A DNA stretch of 64,000 nucleotides from Microbacterium arabinogalactanolyticum (GCF_030268005.1 NZ_BRZC01000002.1:1-64000), one strand, 5' to 3'; shown: positions 44,583 to 53,259, counted from the stretch's first letter. The notes: generated by a model from the sequence alone, not told the origin. Numbers and translations: made by a program.

Positions 44583-45773
44583 ATGCCCATCAGTTCCGAC
44601 AGCCCACGTCCCGCCGCTCCGATCGCGCTGGTCGGCGCCCGGGTGCTCGACACAGACGCGAACGTGCTCGGCGGCCCCGCCGTCGTCGTGCTGCGGGACG
44701 GGCTCATCGACGAGGTGCGTGAGGGCGCGGCCTCGGCGCCCGCGGGCACGGATGCGGTCGACGTGACGGGCAGGGTGCTCATGCCCGGCCTGATCGACGC
44801 TCACGTGCACGTCACCCAGGCCGGCACGCATGCCGAGATCCACGACTGGGACTCCAGCTACCACGTGGCGCGAAGCGCCCGGGAGATGGAGCACATGCTG
44901 CGGCGCGGATTCACGACCGTGCGCGACATGGGCGGCGCGGAGACCGGGCTGGCTCGAGCGGTGGAGGAGTGCCTGTTCACCGGGCCGCGGCTGCTCGCGG
45001 GTGGTCCGATCTTCTCACCGACCGGGGGGCACGGGCTCACGCACATCGTCGACGGGGAGGTCGAGCTGCGGAAGGCGCTCCGCGCGCAGTTCCGCGACGG
45101 GGCCGACCACATCAAGCTCACCGTCTCGGGCGGCGTCATCGCCAAGATGCGGATCGAGGCGCTCGGCTTCTCGGAGCAGGAGCTGCGAGCGGCCGTCGAC
45201 GAGGCCCGGCTGGCGAAGCGCTACATCGGGGCGCACGCCTACACGGCCGAAGCCGTGAACCGGGCGCTCAGCCTCGGCGTGCGCACCATCGAGCACGGCA
45301 CCTACCTCGATGACGAGTCCATCCGGCTGCTCACCGAACTCGAGGACGTGCATCTCGTGCCGACCCTGGTGGCCCTGTGGGGCATGCTGCAGGGCGAGTC
45401 GCGGGGCACGATCGGGGAGGATGCCCGGCAGTCTGTGCAGGATCTGTTCGAGGTCGGCCTGCAGACGCTGAGGACCGCCGACAGCGCCGGTGTGTCGATC
45501 GGGTTCGGCACGGATCTGCATGGCAGCGGTCAGCGCCTGCAGCTCGAGGAGATCAGGATCAGAGCGCGCGTGCAGACGCCGGAGGCGATCCTGCGATCGC
45601 TCACGATCTCCGGCGCCGACATCGTGCGACGTGCGGACCGGATCGGCCGGGTCGTGCCGGGATACGACGCCGACCTGCTGCTCGTCGACACCGATCCCCG
45701 GGTGGACCTGGACGCCATCGCGGATGCCACCAGGTCGCGCCTGGTGGTCACCGCGGGAGAGATCGTCGACTGA
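44583..45773 (+). CDS. Metal-dependent amidohydrolase
   Basis: The 396-residue TIM-barrel hydrolase has the beta-1 metal motif DAHVHV, the probable carboxylated Lys in HIKLTVSGGV, His ligands in GAHAYTAEAVNRAL and TIEHGTYLDDES, and the late GTDLHG Asp. These match the imidazolonepropionase/Xaa-Pro dipeptidase-like (PF01979) group. The likely substrate is a small peptide-like or cyclic amide brought in by the MFS partner; it cannot be named from sequence. Confidence 0.88.
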   Translation: MPISSDSPRPAAPIALVGARVLDTDANVLGGPAVVVLRDGLIDEVREGAASAPAGTDAVDVTGRVLMPGLIDAHVHVTQAGTHAEIHDWDSSYHVARSAREMEHMLRRGFTTVRDMGGAETGLARAVEECLFTGPRLLAGGPIFSPTGGHGLTHIVDGEVELRKALRAQFRDGADHIKLTVSGGVIAKMRIEALGFSEQELRAAVDEARLAKRYIGAHAYTAEAVNRALSLGVRTIEHGTYLDDESIRLLTELEDVHLVPTLVALWGMLQGESRGTIGEDARQSVQDLFEVGLQTLRTADSAGVSIGFGTDLHGSGQRLQLEEIRIRARVQTPEAILRSLTISGADIVRRADRIGRVVPGYDADLLLVDTDPRVDLDAIADATRSRLVVTAGEIVD

Positions 45774-45782
45774 GGCGGGGGC

Positions 45783-46472
45783 TCAGCCCCACAGCTCCCC
45801 GCCACGCGCCCGTGCCACGACGATCCCGCGCTGCGATGCCGTGAACCGGTCCAGCATGGCGCGCAGCTCCGCCGCATCGACGTCGGCGCCGAACGCCTCC
45901 GCGCCCGGCTCCAGCATGATCCCGGATGCCAGCGGACCGGCGATCACGGGATCGAACCCCACGGCATCGACGAGCTGGGAGACGAGCGCGAGATCGTCCG
46001 GCGAGTCGCCGCAGATCGCGATCGCCTTGCGGTCCGCAGAACCCGCCGGCCTCGCGTCGTCCTCGAGGTCCTGATAGCCCATGTGCCCGAGCGCCTTCAC
46101 CACGCGGGCGCCCGGCAGGTGCGCCTGCACCAGCTCACTGGTCGAGGTGCGCGGGTCCGTCAGATCGGGGCGGATGCCGTCGGCGCCCCACCAGTAGTTC
46201 ATGGCGTCGATCACGAGCATCCCGCGCAGCAGGTCTGCAGGCAGCGTGCGGTATGCGCCGAGCGGGAGCGCCAGCACCACGGCATCCGCTTCGGTCGCCA
46301 TCTGCTCGACCGTCACCGCCTGCGCACCCAGAGCGGTCATCGCCCGCGTGATCGGTGCCGGATCGCCGGAACGCGCGACCAATACGCGATACCCCGCGGA
46401 AACCGCGAGCGCCGCCAGCACCGAACCCAGCCGCCCCGCGCCGATGATGCCGAGCGTACGGATGCGATCCAT
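45783..46472 (-). CDS. F420-dependent NADP reductase-like Rossmann protein
   Basis: The protein has 229 residues. The Rossmann motif [21 protein letters not shown], the segment [16 protein letters not shown] and VIDAMNYWW resemble NADPH:F420 oxidoreductase-type (NADP-coenzyme F420) proteins. ATG 46472 is chosen; a longer frame to 46586 lacks an RBS. Convergent with the amidohydrolase (9 bases apart). Confidence 0.75.
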   Translation of the reverse strand: MDRIRTLGIIGAGRLGSVLAALAVSAGYRVLVARSGDPAPITRAMTALGAQAVTVEQMATEADAVVLALPLGAYRTLPADLLRGMLVIDAMNYWWGADGIRPDLTDPRTSTSELVQAHLPGARVVKALGHMGYQDLEDDARPAGSADRKAIAICGDSPDDLALVSQLVDAVGFDPVIAGPLASGIMLEPGAEAFGADVDAAELRAMLDRFTASQRGIVVARARGGELWG

Positions 46473-46608
46473 CCCGCCATCGTAAGTCCGGGCATGCCGG
46501 TGGAGGTCACGGAGCCCGCCGCGCGCCCGGCTACCGTGGAACCGGCGCTCCCGATGCGCCGGCCGATCGACGCCGATCGACCGCATCCGACATTCGTGAA
46601 ATCAGGTC

Positions 46609-47322
46609 ATGTCCTCTCGACGCACCCGCGTGCTCTCCGCCTGGGCGGTGCACGCCTTCACCCTCACAGGGGTCCTCTGGGCGACCCTCGCCCTGCTGGC
46701 CCTGTTCGACGACGATCCCAAGCTCATGTGGCTGTACCTGGGCATCGCCCTGGTCGTCGACGGCGTGGACGGCACGCTGGCACGCAAGGCCGAGGTGCGC
46801 ACCTACGCGCCGCACTTCGACGGGGTGATCCTCGACTCGATCATCGACTACCTGACCTGGACGCTGATCCCCGCGCTGTTCCTGTTCCGCACCGGACTGC
46901 TCGGCGAGGGCGCGCTCGCCGTCGTGCTGCTGCTCCTCATCACCGTGTCGTCGATGTTCTGCTACGCGAACACGAAGATGAAGACCGGGGACTACTACTT
47001 CCTCGGCTTCCCCGCGGCGTGGAACGTGGTCGCGCTGGCGATCTGGCTGCTGGACGCCGGAATCGTGGTCAACGCGATCATCGTGGTCGTGCTGGCGCTG
47101 CTGACCTGGGCGCCCATCGCGTTCGTGCATCCGCTGCGGGTCGCGCGGTTCCGGACGCTGAACATCATCGCGACCGCGGTCTGGATCCTGGCGTCCGCCG
47201 CCCTGGTGATCGCCTACCCGACCGCCGAACCCTGGATCGCCGTCGTCTGGCTGGTCTCGGGCGCCTGGGTGATCCTGACGGGGATCATCCGCACCGTCAC
47301 GGCGACGCGCGCGCTGCGGTAG
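46609..47322 (+). CDS. pcs: Phosphatidylcholine synthase
   Basis: The 237-residue protein has about eight transmembrane helices. The CDP-alcohol phosphotransferase motif is in its Pcs-specific form, DG-x2-AR-x12-G-x3-D-x3-D: Asp54, Gly55, Ala58, Arg59, Gly72, Asp76, Asp80. The later KTGDYYFLGFPAAWNVVAL is also typical of Pcs. The enzyme joins free choline to CDP-diacylglycerol to form phosphatidylcholine. Length equals the family norm (~240). The last 109 bases overlap the convergent gene on the other strand. Confidence 0.9.
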   Translation: MSSRRTRVLSAWAVHAFTLTGVLWATLALLALFDDDPKLMWLYLGIALVVDGVDGTLARKAEVRTYAPHFDGVILDSIIDYLTWTLIPALFLFRTGLLGEGALAVVLLLLITVSSMFCYANTKMKTGDYYFLGFPAAWNVVALAIWLLDAGIVVNAIIVVVLALLTWAPIAFVHPLRVARFRTLNIIATAVWILASAALVIAYPTAEPWIAVVWLVSGAWVILTGIIRTVTATRALR

Positions 47323-48212
47323 CGCCGGCGCAGCGCCCGCTCCTGCAGGTACTTGACCACCTCGATCGAGATGCTCGCGATCGTGAGCGCGGCGATGACC
47401 GCCACCACGAACGGCGGGTAGTCGCGTCCGTGCATCCAGAAGTAGACGTACGGCGCTGCGAAGGTCGTGATGGTGGTGAGCGTCGCCAGCATCCGGATCC
47501 ATCGGCGCGGGGCGAACAGCATCGCCAGCACGCCCCAGGTGTACGGCACGGCCGTGAGGATGTCGATCATCCAGAGCACGAGCAGGCTGCCATGGAACTG
47601 CGGGATGAACGCCACCGGCAGCGCCCGCAACGCGGAGTAGATCCCGACGGCCAGATAGACCGGCACGCTCGGATCGCCCATGAGACGGCGGAGCGGATGC
47701 ATGCGCCGGATGGGCGCGTCCGGCGGCAGCAGGCGCATGGCCGCGCGCGGCACGTGCCTGGTCGGCATCCCCGCGAGGGCCTCGGCCGTCTCGACGGGAG
47801 CAGATGCCAGGCAGAACCGCAGCAGCTGCACCACGTTCACGGCATGCAACGCGTCTTCCTCCTGCGGAGCGTCATCGACGGGATGGACGAGCCCCGGAAG
47901 ATCATCCGCGAGCAGGACCCCATCGAGGGGCGACGCGACCTCGACGAACAGCAATCGGATGCCGTGCTCGAGCGCCTCGCGCAACACGACGACGCGCTGG
48001 ACGGGGTCGCGCAGTTGGGTGGGCTCGACGAAGCGGGTGTTCCGCGGACCGAGCTCGGCGAGGCGCGGCACGCCGGCGACTGCGCAGATCGCGTCGGGTC
48101 GCAGCGCCCGCGATGAGATGCGGGGGTCGGCGGCCAATGCTTCGGGGGAGACGAGCAGCTTCTGCTGCATCCGACGCAGCCAGGGGCTGTGCGCGGGCGG
48201 TCTTCTCCCCAT
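47214..48212 (-). CDS. Hypothetical protein with C-terminal membrane domain
   Basis: The protein has 332 residues. Residues 1-~180 are soluble (LRPDAICAVAGVPRLAELGP; VVVLREALEHGIRLLFVEVA) and four hydrophobic segments follow between ~185 and 300 (VYLAVGIYSALRALP; LLVLWMIDILTAVPY). The final ~25 residues are antisense to the end of pcs, so the stop may be further than in relatives. ATG 48212 is chosen. No family is recognised. Confidence 0.7.
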   Translation of the reverse strand: MGRRPPAHSPWLRRMQQKLLVSPEALAADPRISSRALRPDAICAVAGVPRLAELGPRNTRFVEPTQLRDPVQRVVVLREALEHGIRLLFVEVASPLDGVLLADDLPGLVHPVDDAPQEEDALHAVNVVQLLRFCLASAPVETAEALAGMPTRHVPRAAMRLLPPDAPIRRMHPLRRLMGDPSVPVYLAVGIYSALRALPVAFIPQFHGSLLVLWMIDILTAVPYTWGVLAMLFAPRRWIRMLATLTTITTFAAPYVYFWMHGRDYPPFVVAVIAALTIASISIEVVKYLQERALRRRYRSARVAVTVRMIPVRITQAPETSQTTAIQGSAVG

Positions 48213-48353
48213 ATCCGAAGCCTAGCGGGGCGCGCTGACCGTCCGCCGTGGACGGGGCGAGCCACGGCCGCGTTCGGCCGGTGACGCAACCCCCGTGGCG
48301 CGCGCCGTCCCGTCGGTGTAGGCCGGAGCACGAGGACGATCGAGGAGGGTGAG

Positions 48354-48992
48354 ATGGCGGATGTGGAGCGGCCCGGCGCGCAGGAGTGGGTGCCGGAAGG
48401 GGCGGGGATACCGAAGCTGCGCACAGCGGCCGAGGCGTGCCGCGGCTGCGAACTGTGGCGGGACGCCACCCAGGTGGTGTTCTCGGACGGGAGTGCGTCG
48501 GCGCGGATGGTGCTGGTGGGGGAGCAGCCGGGAGATCGCGAGGACATCGAGGGCGAGCCGTTCGTGGGCCCCGCAGGCCGGATATTGTCCGAGGCGCTGG
48601 AAGCAGCCGGTATCGATCGTGAGGGCGTCTACCTGACCAACGCCGTGAAACACTTCCGCTTCGAGAGACGCGGGAAGCGGCGCATCCACGAGAAGCCCGG
48701 AGTCGCGCATGTCGAGGCATGCGCACCGTGGCTCGAGGCCGAGCTCCGCGTGGTGCGCCCCGCGGTGGCCGTGGCGCTCGGCGCGACGGCGGCCCGTGCG
48801 CTGCTGCAGCGCCCTGTGCGGATCGGGGAGACCCGCGGCCAGGTCATCGAGGGGGCGGATCCGCAGGGCACGCCCGTGCTCGTGACCGTGCACCCCGCGA
48901 GCCTGCTGCGGCTGCGTGATCAGCAGGATCGCGCCGCGGCGTTCCAGGCGTTCGTCGGCGACCTGGAGCGCGCCCGCGAGCTCATCGGCTGA
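48354..48992 (+). CDS. udgX: UdgX-type uracil-DNA glycosylase
   Basis: The protein has 212 residues. GEQPGDREDI (56-65) is the water-activating motif of family 4-like glycosylases. KRRIH (108-112) is the UdgX-specific loop, whose His forms a covalent bond with the abasic site in mycobacterial UdgX. Cys29-x2-Cys32 and Cys123 are candidate iron-sulfur ligands. VHPASLLR is the conserved C-terminal motif. RBS GAGGAGGG precedes ATG 48354. Confidence 0.92.
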   Translation: MADVERPGAQEWVPEGAGIPKLRTAAEACRGCELWRDATQVVFSDGSASARMVLVGEQPGDREDIEGEPFVGPAGRILSEALEAAGIDREGVYLTNAVKHFRFERRGKRRIHEKPGVAHVEACAPWLEAELRVVRPAVAVALGATAARALLQRPVRIGETRGQVIEGADPQGTPVLVTVHPASLLRLRDQQDRAAAFQAFVGDLERARELIG

Positions 48993-48994
48993 CC

Positions 48995-49034
48995 GCCGCC
49001 GGGAGACGCGCAGCGTGGCGAGTCTCCCGGCGGC
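48995..49034. terminator. Bidirectional terminator between udgX and DUF2795 gene
   Basis: A perfect 12-bp stem (GCCGCCGGGAGA, 48995-49006, with complement 49023-49034) starts 3 bases after the udgX stop and ends 7 bases before the convergent DUF2795 stop, so it can serve both. Confidence 0.75.
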
Positions 49035-49040
49035 GCCCCG

Positions 49041-49250
49041 CTAGGCGGCGATGAGCTCGCGCCGGGCCGACATCGCCCGCCGCACATCGAAGCTGGAGTC
49101 GAAGCGTTCGGCGGGCAACGCGACGAGCGCGGCGAGGACGTCCTCGGAGAGGCCGTCACGAGCGGCCTCGCGGACGAGATCGTCGGTCGTGGCGGGATAC
49201 TCCATCTCGGCAAGGAAGCGGTCGAGACCGGAGACGGATGCGGACATCAT
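49041..49250 (-). CDS. DUF2795 domain protein
   Basis: The protein has 69 residues. The core FLAEMEYPATTDDLVREAAR then LVALPAERFDSSFDVRRAM matches the DUF2795 helical fold, common in actinobacteria and often located with stress genes. ATG 49250 follows AAAGGA. It is downstream of the Hsp20 gene on the same strand, separated by a hairpin. Confidence 0.85.
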   Translation of the reverse strand: MMSASVSGLDRFLAEMEYPATTDDLVREAARDGLSEDVLAALVALPAERFDSSFDVRRAMSARRELIAA

Positions 49251-49272
49251 GTCATTCCTTTCCACGGTGAAG

Positions 49273-49302
49273 GAGGGCCGGGCGCGAGTGCGCCCGGCCC
49301 TC
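49273..49302 (-). terminator. Hairpin between Hsp20 and DUF2795 genes
   Basis: GAGGGCCGGGCGC (49273-49285) and its complement (49290-49302) form a 13-bp stem with a 4-base loop directly after the Hsp20 stop. It probably limits transcription into the downstream DUF2795 gene. Confidence 0.75.
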
Positions 49303-49306
49303 GCCA

Positions 49307-49729
49307 TCAGGCTGCGATCTCCTCGCGGTGATCCGACGACTCCACGGCGATCTTCCGCGGCTTCGCGCGCTCGCTGACCGGGATGATCACTGTGAGCACG
49401 CCGTTCTCGTACGACGCGCTGATGCGGTCCACGTCGACGCCGTCTCCGAGCGTGAACTGGCGCAGGAACGTGCCGGCGCTGCGCTCACGCGTGAGCCAGC
49501 GGGAACCCTCGCCGGTGTCCGCCGTGCGCTGCGCTCGGATGGAGAGCTGGCTTCCGTCGACATCCACGTCGATCGAGCCGGGGTCGACGCCGGGGAGATC
49601 CGCATGCAGGACGTAGCTGTCGCCGTCGCGGAAGAGATCCACCGGCATCAGCCGAGGGGATCGAACGGAATCCAGCACGCTCGCAGCAAAACGATCGAGC
49701 TGGCTGATCGGATCGAATGTCATTCCCAT
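49307..49729 (-). CDS. Hsp20/alpha-crystallin family small heat-shock protein
   Basis: The protein has 140 residues. The alpha-crystallin domain runs from MPVDLFRDGDSYVLHADLPG to ENGVLTVIIPVSERAKPRKI, including the A-x-x-x-n-G-v-L signature in SYENGVLTV. It prevents aggregation of unfolded proteins. ATG 49729 follows AAAGGAG. An in-frame extension to 49819 covers the promoter region and is rejected. It is divergent from a MerR/HspR-like regulator. Confidence 0.93.
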   Translation of the reverse strand: MGMTFDPISQLDRFAASVLDSVRSPRLMPVDLFRDGDSYVLHADLPGVDPGSIDVDVDGSQLSIRAQRTADTGEGSRWLTRERSAGTFLRQFTLGDGVDVDRISASYENGVLTVIIPVSERAKPRKIAVESSDHREEIAA

Positions 49730-49794
49730 GATGTACTCCTTTCGATCTGCCCGGGGACCGGGCTCTGGCGGGGGATGCAGAGGATCTGCATCCG

Positions 49795-49825
49795 AAGGTG
49801 TAGATTTGTTATAGATCAAGACGCC
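49795..49825. promoter_or_regulatory. Divergent promoter region, Hsp20 / HspR-like regulator
   Basis: An AT-rich stretch (TAGATTTGTTATAGATCAAG) stands out in the otherwise GC-rich gap of 129 bases between the two genes. TATAAC on the minus strand suits a -10 for Hsp20. CTTGAT on the minus strand resembles one half of an HspR box, but the second half is not clear. Confidence 0.45.
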
Positions 49826-49858
49826 GAGAATCGCAACCCAAATGGAGAAGTCTCAGAC

Positions 49859-50164
49859 ATGACAGAACCTGACCGGGCCACACCCCTTTACGGGATCGCC
49901 GTCGCAGCCCAGCTCGTCGACATGCCCGAGGCGACGCTGCGCCTCTTCGAACGGCATGGTCTGCTCGATCCGCATCGCAGCGACGGAGGCACCCGGCGCT
50001 ACAGCGGCAACGACATCGACCGCCTGCGCAGGGTCGCACGACTGCGCGACGAGGGGATGAACCTCGCCGGGATCGGGCGCCTCCTGGAGCTCGAGGACGA
50101 GAATGCAGGGCTGCGCGCGGAGCTCGCGGAGCTCGCGGCCGAGCGGGCCGAATCGGACGGGTGA
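49859..50164 (+). CDS. MerR-family regulator, HspR-like
   Basis: The protein has 101 residues. The HTH segment VAAQLVDMPEATLRLFERHG, GGTRRYSGNDIDRL and the C-terminal heptad-like helix LLELEDENAGLRAELAELAA match small HspR-type heat-shock repressors. Its divergence from an Hsp20 gene supports that role. ATG 49859 follows GGAGA. It could instead be a general MerR regulator. Confidence 0.82.
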   Translation: MTEPDRATPLYGIAVAAQLVDMPEATLRLFERHGLLDPHRSDGGTRRYSGNDIDRLRRVARLRDEGMNLAGIGRLLELEDENAGLRAELAELAAERAESDG

Positions 50165-50183
50165 CCCGCCGGGCGCCGGTCGA

Positions 50184-50609
50184 TCAGGCCCAGTCCGACT
50201 CGGTCACGCACGCGGGGTTCGTGCCAACGTCATACACGCGAACCCAGCGCACCTCGATCGCGATCACCACGAAGCCGTCGTCCAGTGCACGCGACCCGGG
50301 GAAGCGCTCATCGTAGGCGGCGCCCACACGCCGGCGCTCCTCGTCGACGCTCACGCGTGCTCGTCCCTCGAGCTGCACGGTCACGTCGCCCTCCGTCACG
50401 ACGACGGCCACCCCCGGCCTGGCGGCGACGTTCGCCGCCTTGCGGGAGCTCTCGAGGGCGTCGAGCACCAGCAGACCGTCATCCGTCGCGGTCAGGCCCA
50501 CGAAGGCGGCCTGCGGCTCGGCATCCGGCCCGATCGAAGCGATCACGCCCGCTCCGCAGTTCCGGACGAACTGCGCGACGGCGGATCGGTCAGCGGCATC
50601 GAAGGTCAT
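50184..50609 (-). CDS. Pyridoxamine 5'-phosphate oxidase-like flavin-binding protein
   Basis: The 141-residue split-barrel protein has QFVRNCGAGVIASIGPDAEP, a central LVLDALESSRKAANVAARPG and VQLEGRARVSVDEE. These fit the PNPOx-like FMN-binding family. The real cofactor (FMN, F420 or heme) is unknown. ATG 50609 overlaps the stop of the upstream glycosylase gene, so it is the last gene of a three-gene unit with the MMPL transporter. Confidence 0.8.
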   Translation of the reverse strand: MTFDAADRSAVAQFVRNCGAGVIASIGPDAEPQAAFVGLTATDDGLLVLDALESSRKAANVAARPGVAVVVTEGDVTVQLEGRARVSVDEERRRVGAAYDERFPGSRALDDGFVVIAIEVRWVRVYDVGTNPACVTESDWA

Positions 50610-51055
50610 GAGTCCGACGATACGGGCAGCGCGCGCTCCCACGATGCGACGTCACCGGGGACGACGCGGAACAACGGATGCGGTCGAGGCTCCTCGTGGG
50701 CCCACCGCTCGGCATCCGCCGGGCTGCGCACCCGGAGCTTCGCGCCGAGGTGCTCCCACTCCAGCGCGAGCTGTCCCTCGGTCACGTCGAGGATCGCGCC
50801 CGGGTTCGACGGGGAGATGATCCGGGATCGATCGAAGCGATATCCGCGGGCATCCGCCTCGTCGGCCACCCCGCCGAGGTAGGCACCGACCGCCGCGACC
50901 GGGTCGGGCAAGGCGCGGAACCGCTCGAGCTGCGGATGCCGCTGATAGCCGCGAGTGCGGCCGGCGAGCACCGCCTGGGCCAGCAGCGCCTCCCGCCAGC
51001 AGGCCACCAGCGCGGCCCTGTCGAGCTGGGATGGGGCCACCGACCAGAGCCTCAT
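50606..51055 (-). CDS. Pyrimidine-dimer DNA glycosylase-like protein
   Basis: The protein has 149 residues. MRLWSVAPSQLDRAALVACW, LLAQAVLAGRTRGYQRHPQL and RGYRFDRSRI match the family annotated as pyrimidine-dimer DNA glycosylase (related to T4 endonuclease V). It would remove UV-damaged bases. Overlaps by ATGA with both the upstream MMPL gene and the downstream flavin-binding gene. Confidence 0.82.
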   Translation of the reverse strand: MRLWSVAPSQLDRAALVACWREALLAQAVLAGRTRGYQRHPQLERFRALPDPVAAVGAYLGGVADEADARGYRFDRSRIISPSNPGAILDVTEGQLALEWEHLGAKLRVRSPADAERWAHEEPRPHPLFRVVPGDVASWERALPVSSDS

Positions 51056-53259
51056 GCCGAGACCTCGTCCCGGGACGTGGCATCCTGCGATGCCTCGGGC
51101 TGCGCGGCATCGCGCCGGGCCAGACGGGAGGGCCACCAGATGACGCGGCCGAGGTCGTAGGAGAGCGCGGGAACCAGCAGCGAGCGCACCACGAACGTGT
51201 CCAGCAGCACCCCGAACGCGACGATGAACGCGATCTGCACCAGGAACAGGATCGGGATCACAGACAGCGCCGCGAAGGTCGCCGCCAGCACCAGGCCTGC
51301 CGAGGTGATCACGCCGCCGGTCACCGAGAGGCCGCGCAGGATGCCCTCGCGCGTGCCGTGACGGCGGGACTCCTCGCGCACCCGTGTCATCAGGAAGATG
51401 TTGTAGTCGATGCCCAGTGCGACCAGGAAGACGAAGCCGAACAGCGGGACTGCCGGGTCGGCCCCGGGAAAGCGGAACACGCCGTTGAACACCAGCGCCG
51501 CGACGCCCATCGCCGACCCGAACGACAGCACCGTGGTGAGGATGAGCAGGACGGGGGCGACGACCGCCCGCAGCAGCAGCATGAGGATGAGCAGGATCAC
51601 GCCGAGGATCACCGGGATGATCAGATTGCGATCGTGGATCGACGCGGCGTTCGTGTCGACGGCGGTGGCGGTGACCCCACCCACCAGGGCATCCGTGCCC
51701 TTCAGATCCGCCCGAAGCCGCTCCACGGTGCGCTCCGCGGCGGAGGAATCCGCGGCATCCGTCAGCGTCCCCTGCACCAGCACCCGGCCGTCGACGACCG
51801 TGGGGTCGGGGGCGGGCGTACCGGGAGGGCCGAAGGCGGTGATGCCCTCCTCGGTGATGGGGGCGCTTCCGGACGGCGAGTCCGACGCCGTCACGGAGAC
51901 GCCGTCGACGCCCTCGTCCGCGAGCAGCACGTCGGCGACCTCCTGCAGTCGCGACTCCTCCGCGAGCACGTAGACCGGGCTGCCCGAACCGCCGGGGAAG
52001 TGCTCGCCGAGAACAGCCTGTCCGTCGCGCGCCTCGGATGCGCCGAGCACGAGGTCGGACTGCGGCACGCCGCTCGCGTCGAGCTGCACCGCACCCGCGG
52101 CGGCGACCGCGAGCACGAGTGCGGTCGGGATCCAGATCGCGCGCGGGTGACGGCGGATGCCGCGCGCCAGCCGCGGCCACGGGCCCCGGCCCTGCAGCGG
52201 GTCGGCCTGCACCGCGAGACCCGGCTCGAAGGCGGGCCGGCGCGGCCAGAACGCCGCCCGACCGGCGAGGCCCAGCAGTGCAGGAAGCAGGGTGAGCGCG
52301 GCGAGCATCGCGAACACGATGCCGATCGCCGCCACCGGGCCCAGCGTGCTGTTGGACTTCAGATCGCTCAGCAGCAGGCACAGCAGACCCGCGATCACCG
52401 TGCCCCCGGAGGCCAGGATCGGCTCGAAGGCGCCCTTCCACGCCGCGCGCACCGCGGTCCAGCGGTTCTCCGTGCTGTGCAGCTCCTCGCGGAACCTCGC
52501 GACCAGCAGCAGCGAGTAGTCCGTCGCGGCGCCGATGACCAGGATGAACAGGATGCCCTGGGTCTGTCCGCTCAGCAGCAGGATCCCGAGCTTGGCCGCC
52601 CACCACACCACCAGCAGTGCCACGCACAGGGCGAACATGCTGGTGCACAGCACGATCAGGGGGAGCAGGAGGGAGCGGTACACGATCACCAGGATCACGA
52701 GCACCGCCAGCAGCGCGACCAGGAGCAGGATGCCGTCGATGCCGGAGAACCCGGCGAGCAGATCCGCGGTGAAGCCGGCCGGTCCCGTGATGTGCACGGT
52801 CACGCCGTCCGGCACGCTCCTGCGCAGATCGGCCGACAGTGCGGCGGTGACCTCGCCGACCTCGGCATCCGCGTCGATCGGCACGAACGCCTGGGCGGCC
52901 AGCCCGTCGTCCGAGACGAGGACGGGGGAGGAGCCCTCCTTCACGCCTTCGGCGGCGGTCGCATCCTCGAGTCTGACGGCGAGTTCGTCCTTGAGGGCGT
53001 CGTCGATCTTCGCGTCGGAGGAGAAGACCACCACGGCCGGGATCGAGTCGGAGCCGAGGAAGTCGCCCAGCGACTTCTGCACCTCGGTGGCCGCTGCCGA
53101 ATCCGGCAGGTATGCGGTCGCATCATTGGAGGAGACCTCGTCGATCTTCCCGAAGAGCGGTCCGCCGAGGCCGGCTCCCACCAGCCACAGCAGGACGAGC
53201 GCCGACGAGATCAGTACTCGCGGCCAGGTGCGGTGCGTCTTCTCGGTGCTGTGCGACAT
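51052..53259 (-). CDS. MMPL-family (RND-type) transporter
   Basis: The protein has 735 residues and two repeats, each with a large periplasmic-type loop and about five helices (GILLLVALLAVLVILVIVYR; VILGVILLILMLLLRAVVAP). GAATDYSLLLVARFREE and ALGIDYNIFLMTRVREE are the paired Asp-Tyr motifs of MMPL proton-relay helices. The likely role is export of lipids, siderophores or drugs. ATG 53259 lies next to a palindromic operator and is divergent from a MarR regulator, so drug-induced expression is likely. Confidence 0.92.
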   Translation of the reverse strand: MSHSTEKTHRTWPRVLISSALVLLWLVGAGLGGPLFGKIDEVSSNDATAYLPDSAAATEVQKSLGDFLGSDSIPAVVVFSSDAKIDDALKDELAVRLEDATAAEGVKEGSSPVLVSDDGLAAQAFVPIDADAEVGEVTAALSADLRRSVPDGVTVHITGPAGFTADLLAGFSGIDGILLLVALLAVLVILVIVYRSLLLPLIVLCTSMFALCVALLVVWWAAKLGILLLSGQTQGILFILVIGAATDYSLLLVARFREELHSTENRWTAVRAAWKGAFEPILASGGTVIAGLLCLLLSDLKSNSTLGPVAAIGIVFAMLAALTLLPALLGLAGRAAFWPRRPAFEPGLAVQADPLQGRGPWPRLARGIRRHPRAIWIPTALVLAVAAAGAVQLDASGVPQSDLVLGASEARDGQAVLGEHFPGGSGSPVYVLAEESRLQEVADVLLADEGVDGVSVTASDSPSGSAPITEEGITAFGPPGTPAPDPTVVDGRVLVQGTLTDAADSSAAERTVERLRADLKGTDALVGGVTATAVDTNAASIHDRNLIIPVILGVILLILMLLLRAVVAPVLLILTTVLSFGSAMGVAALVFNGVFRFPGADPAVPLFGFVFLVALGIDYNIFLMTRVREESRRHGTREGILRGLSVTGGVITSAGLVLAATFAALSVIPILFLVQIAFIVAFGVLLDTFVVRSLLVPALSYDLGRVIWWPSRLARRDAAQPEASQDATSRDEVSA

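Noticed and set aside
49307..49819. Hsp20 start at 49819
   Set aside because: The extra 30 residues cover the divergent promoter; ATG 49729 has a strong AAAGGAG RBS.
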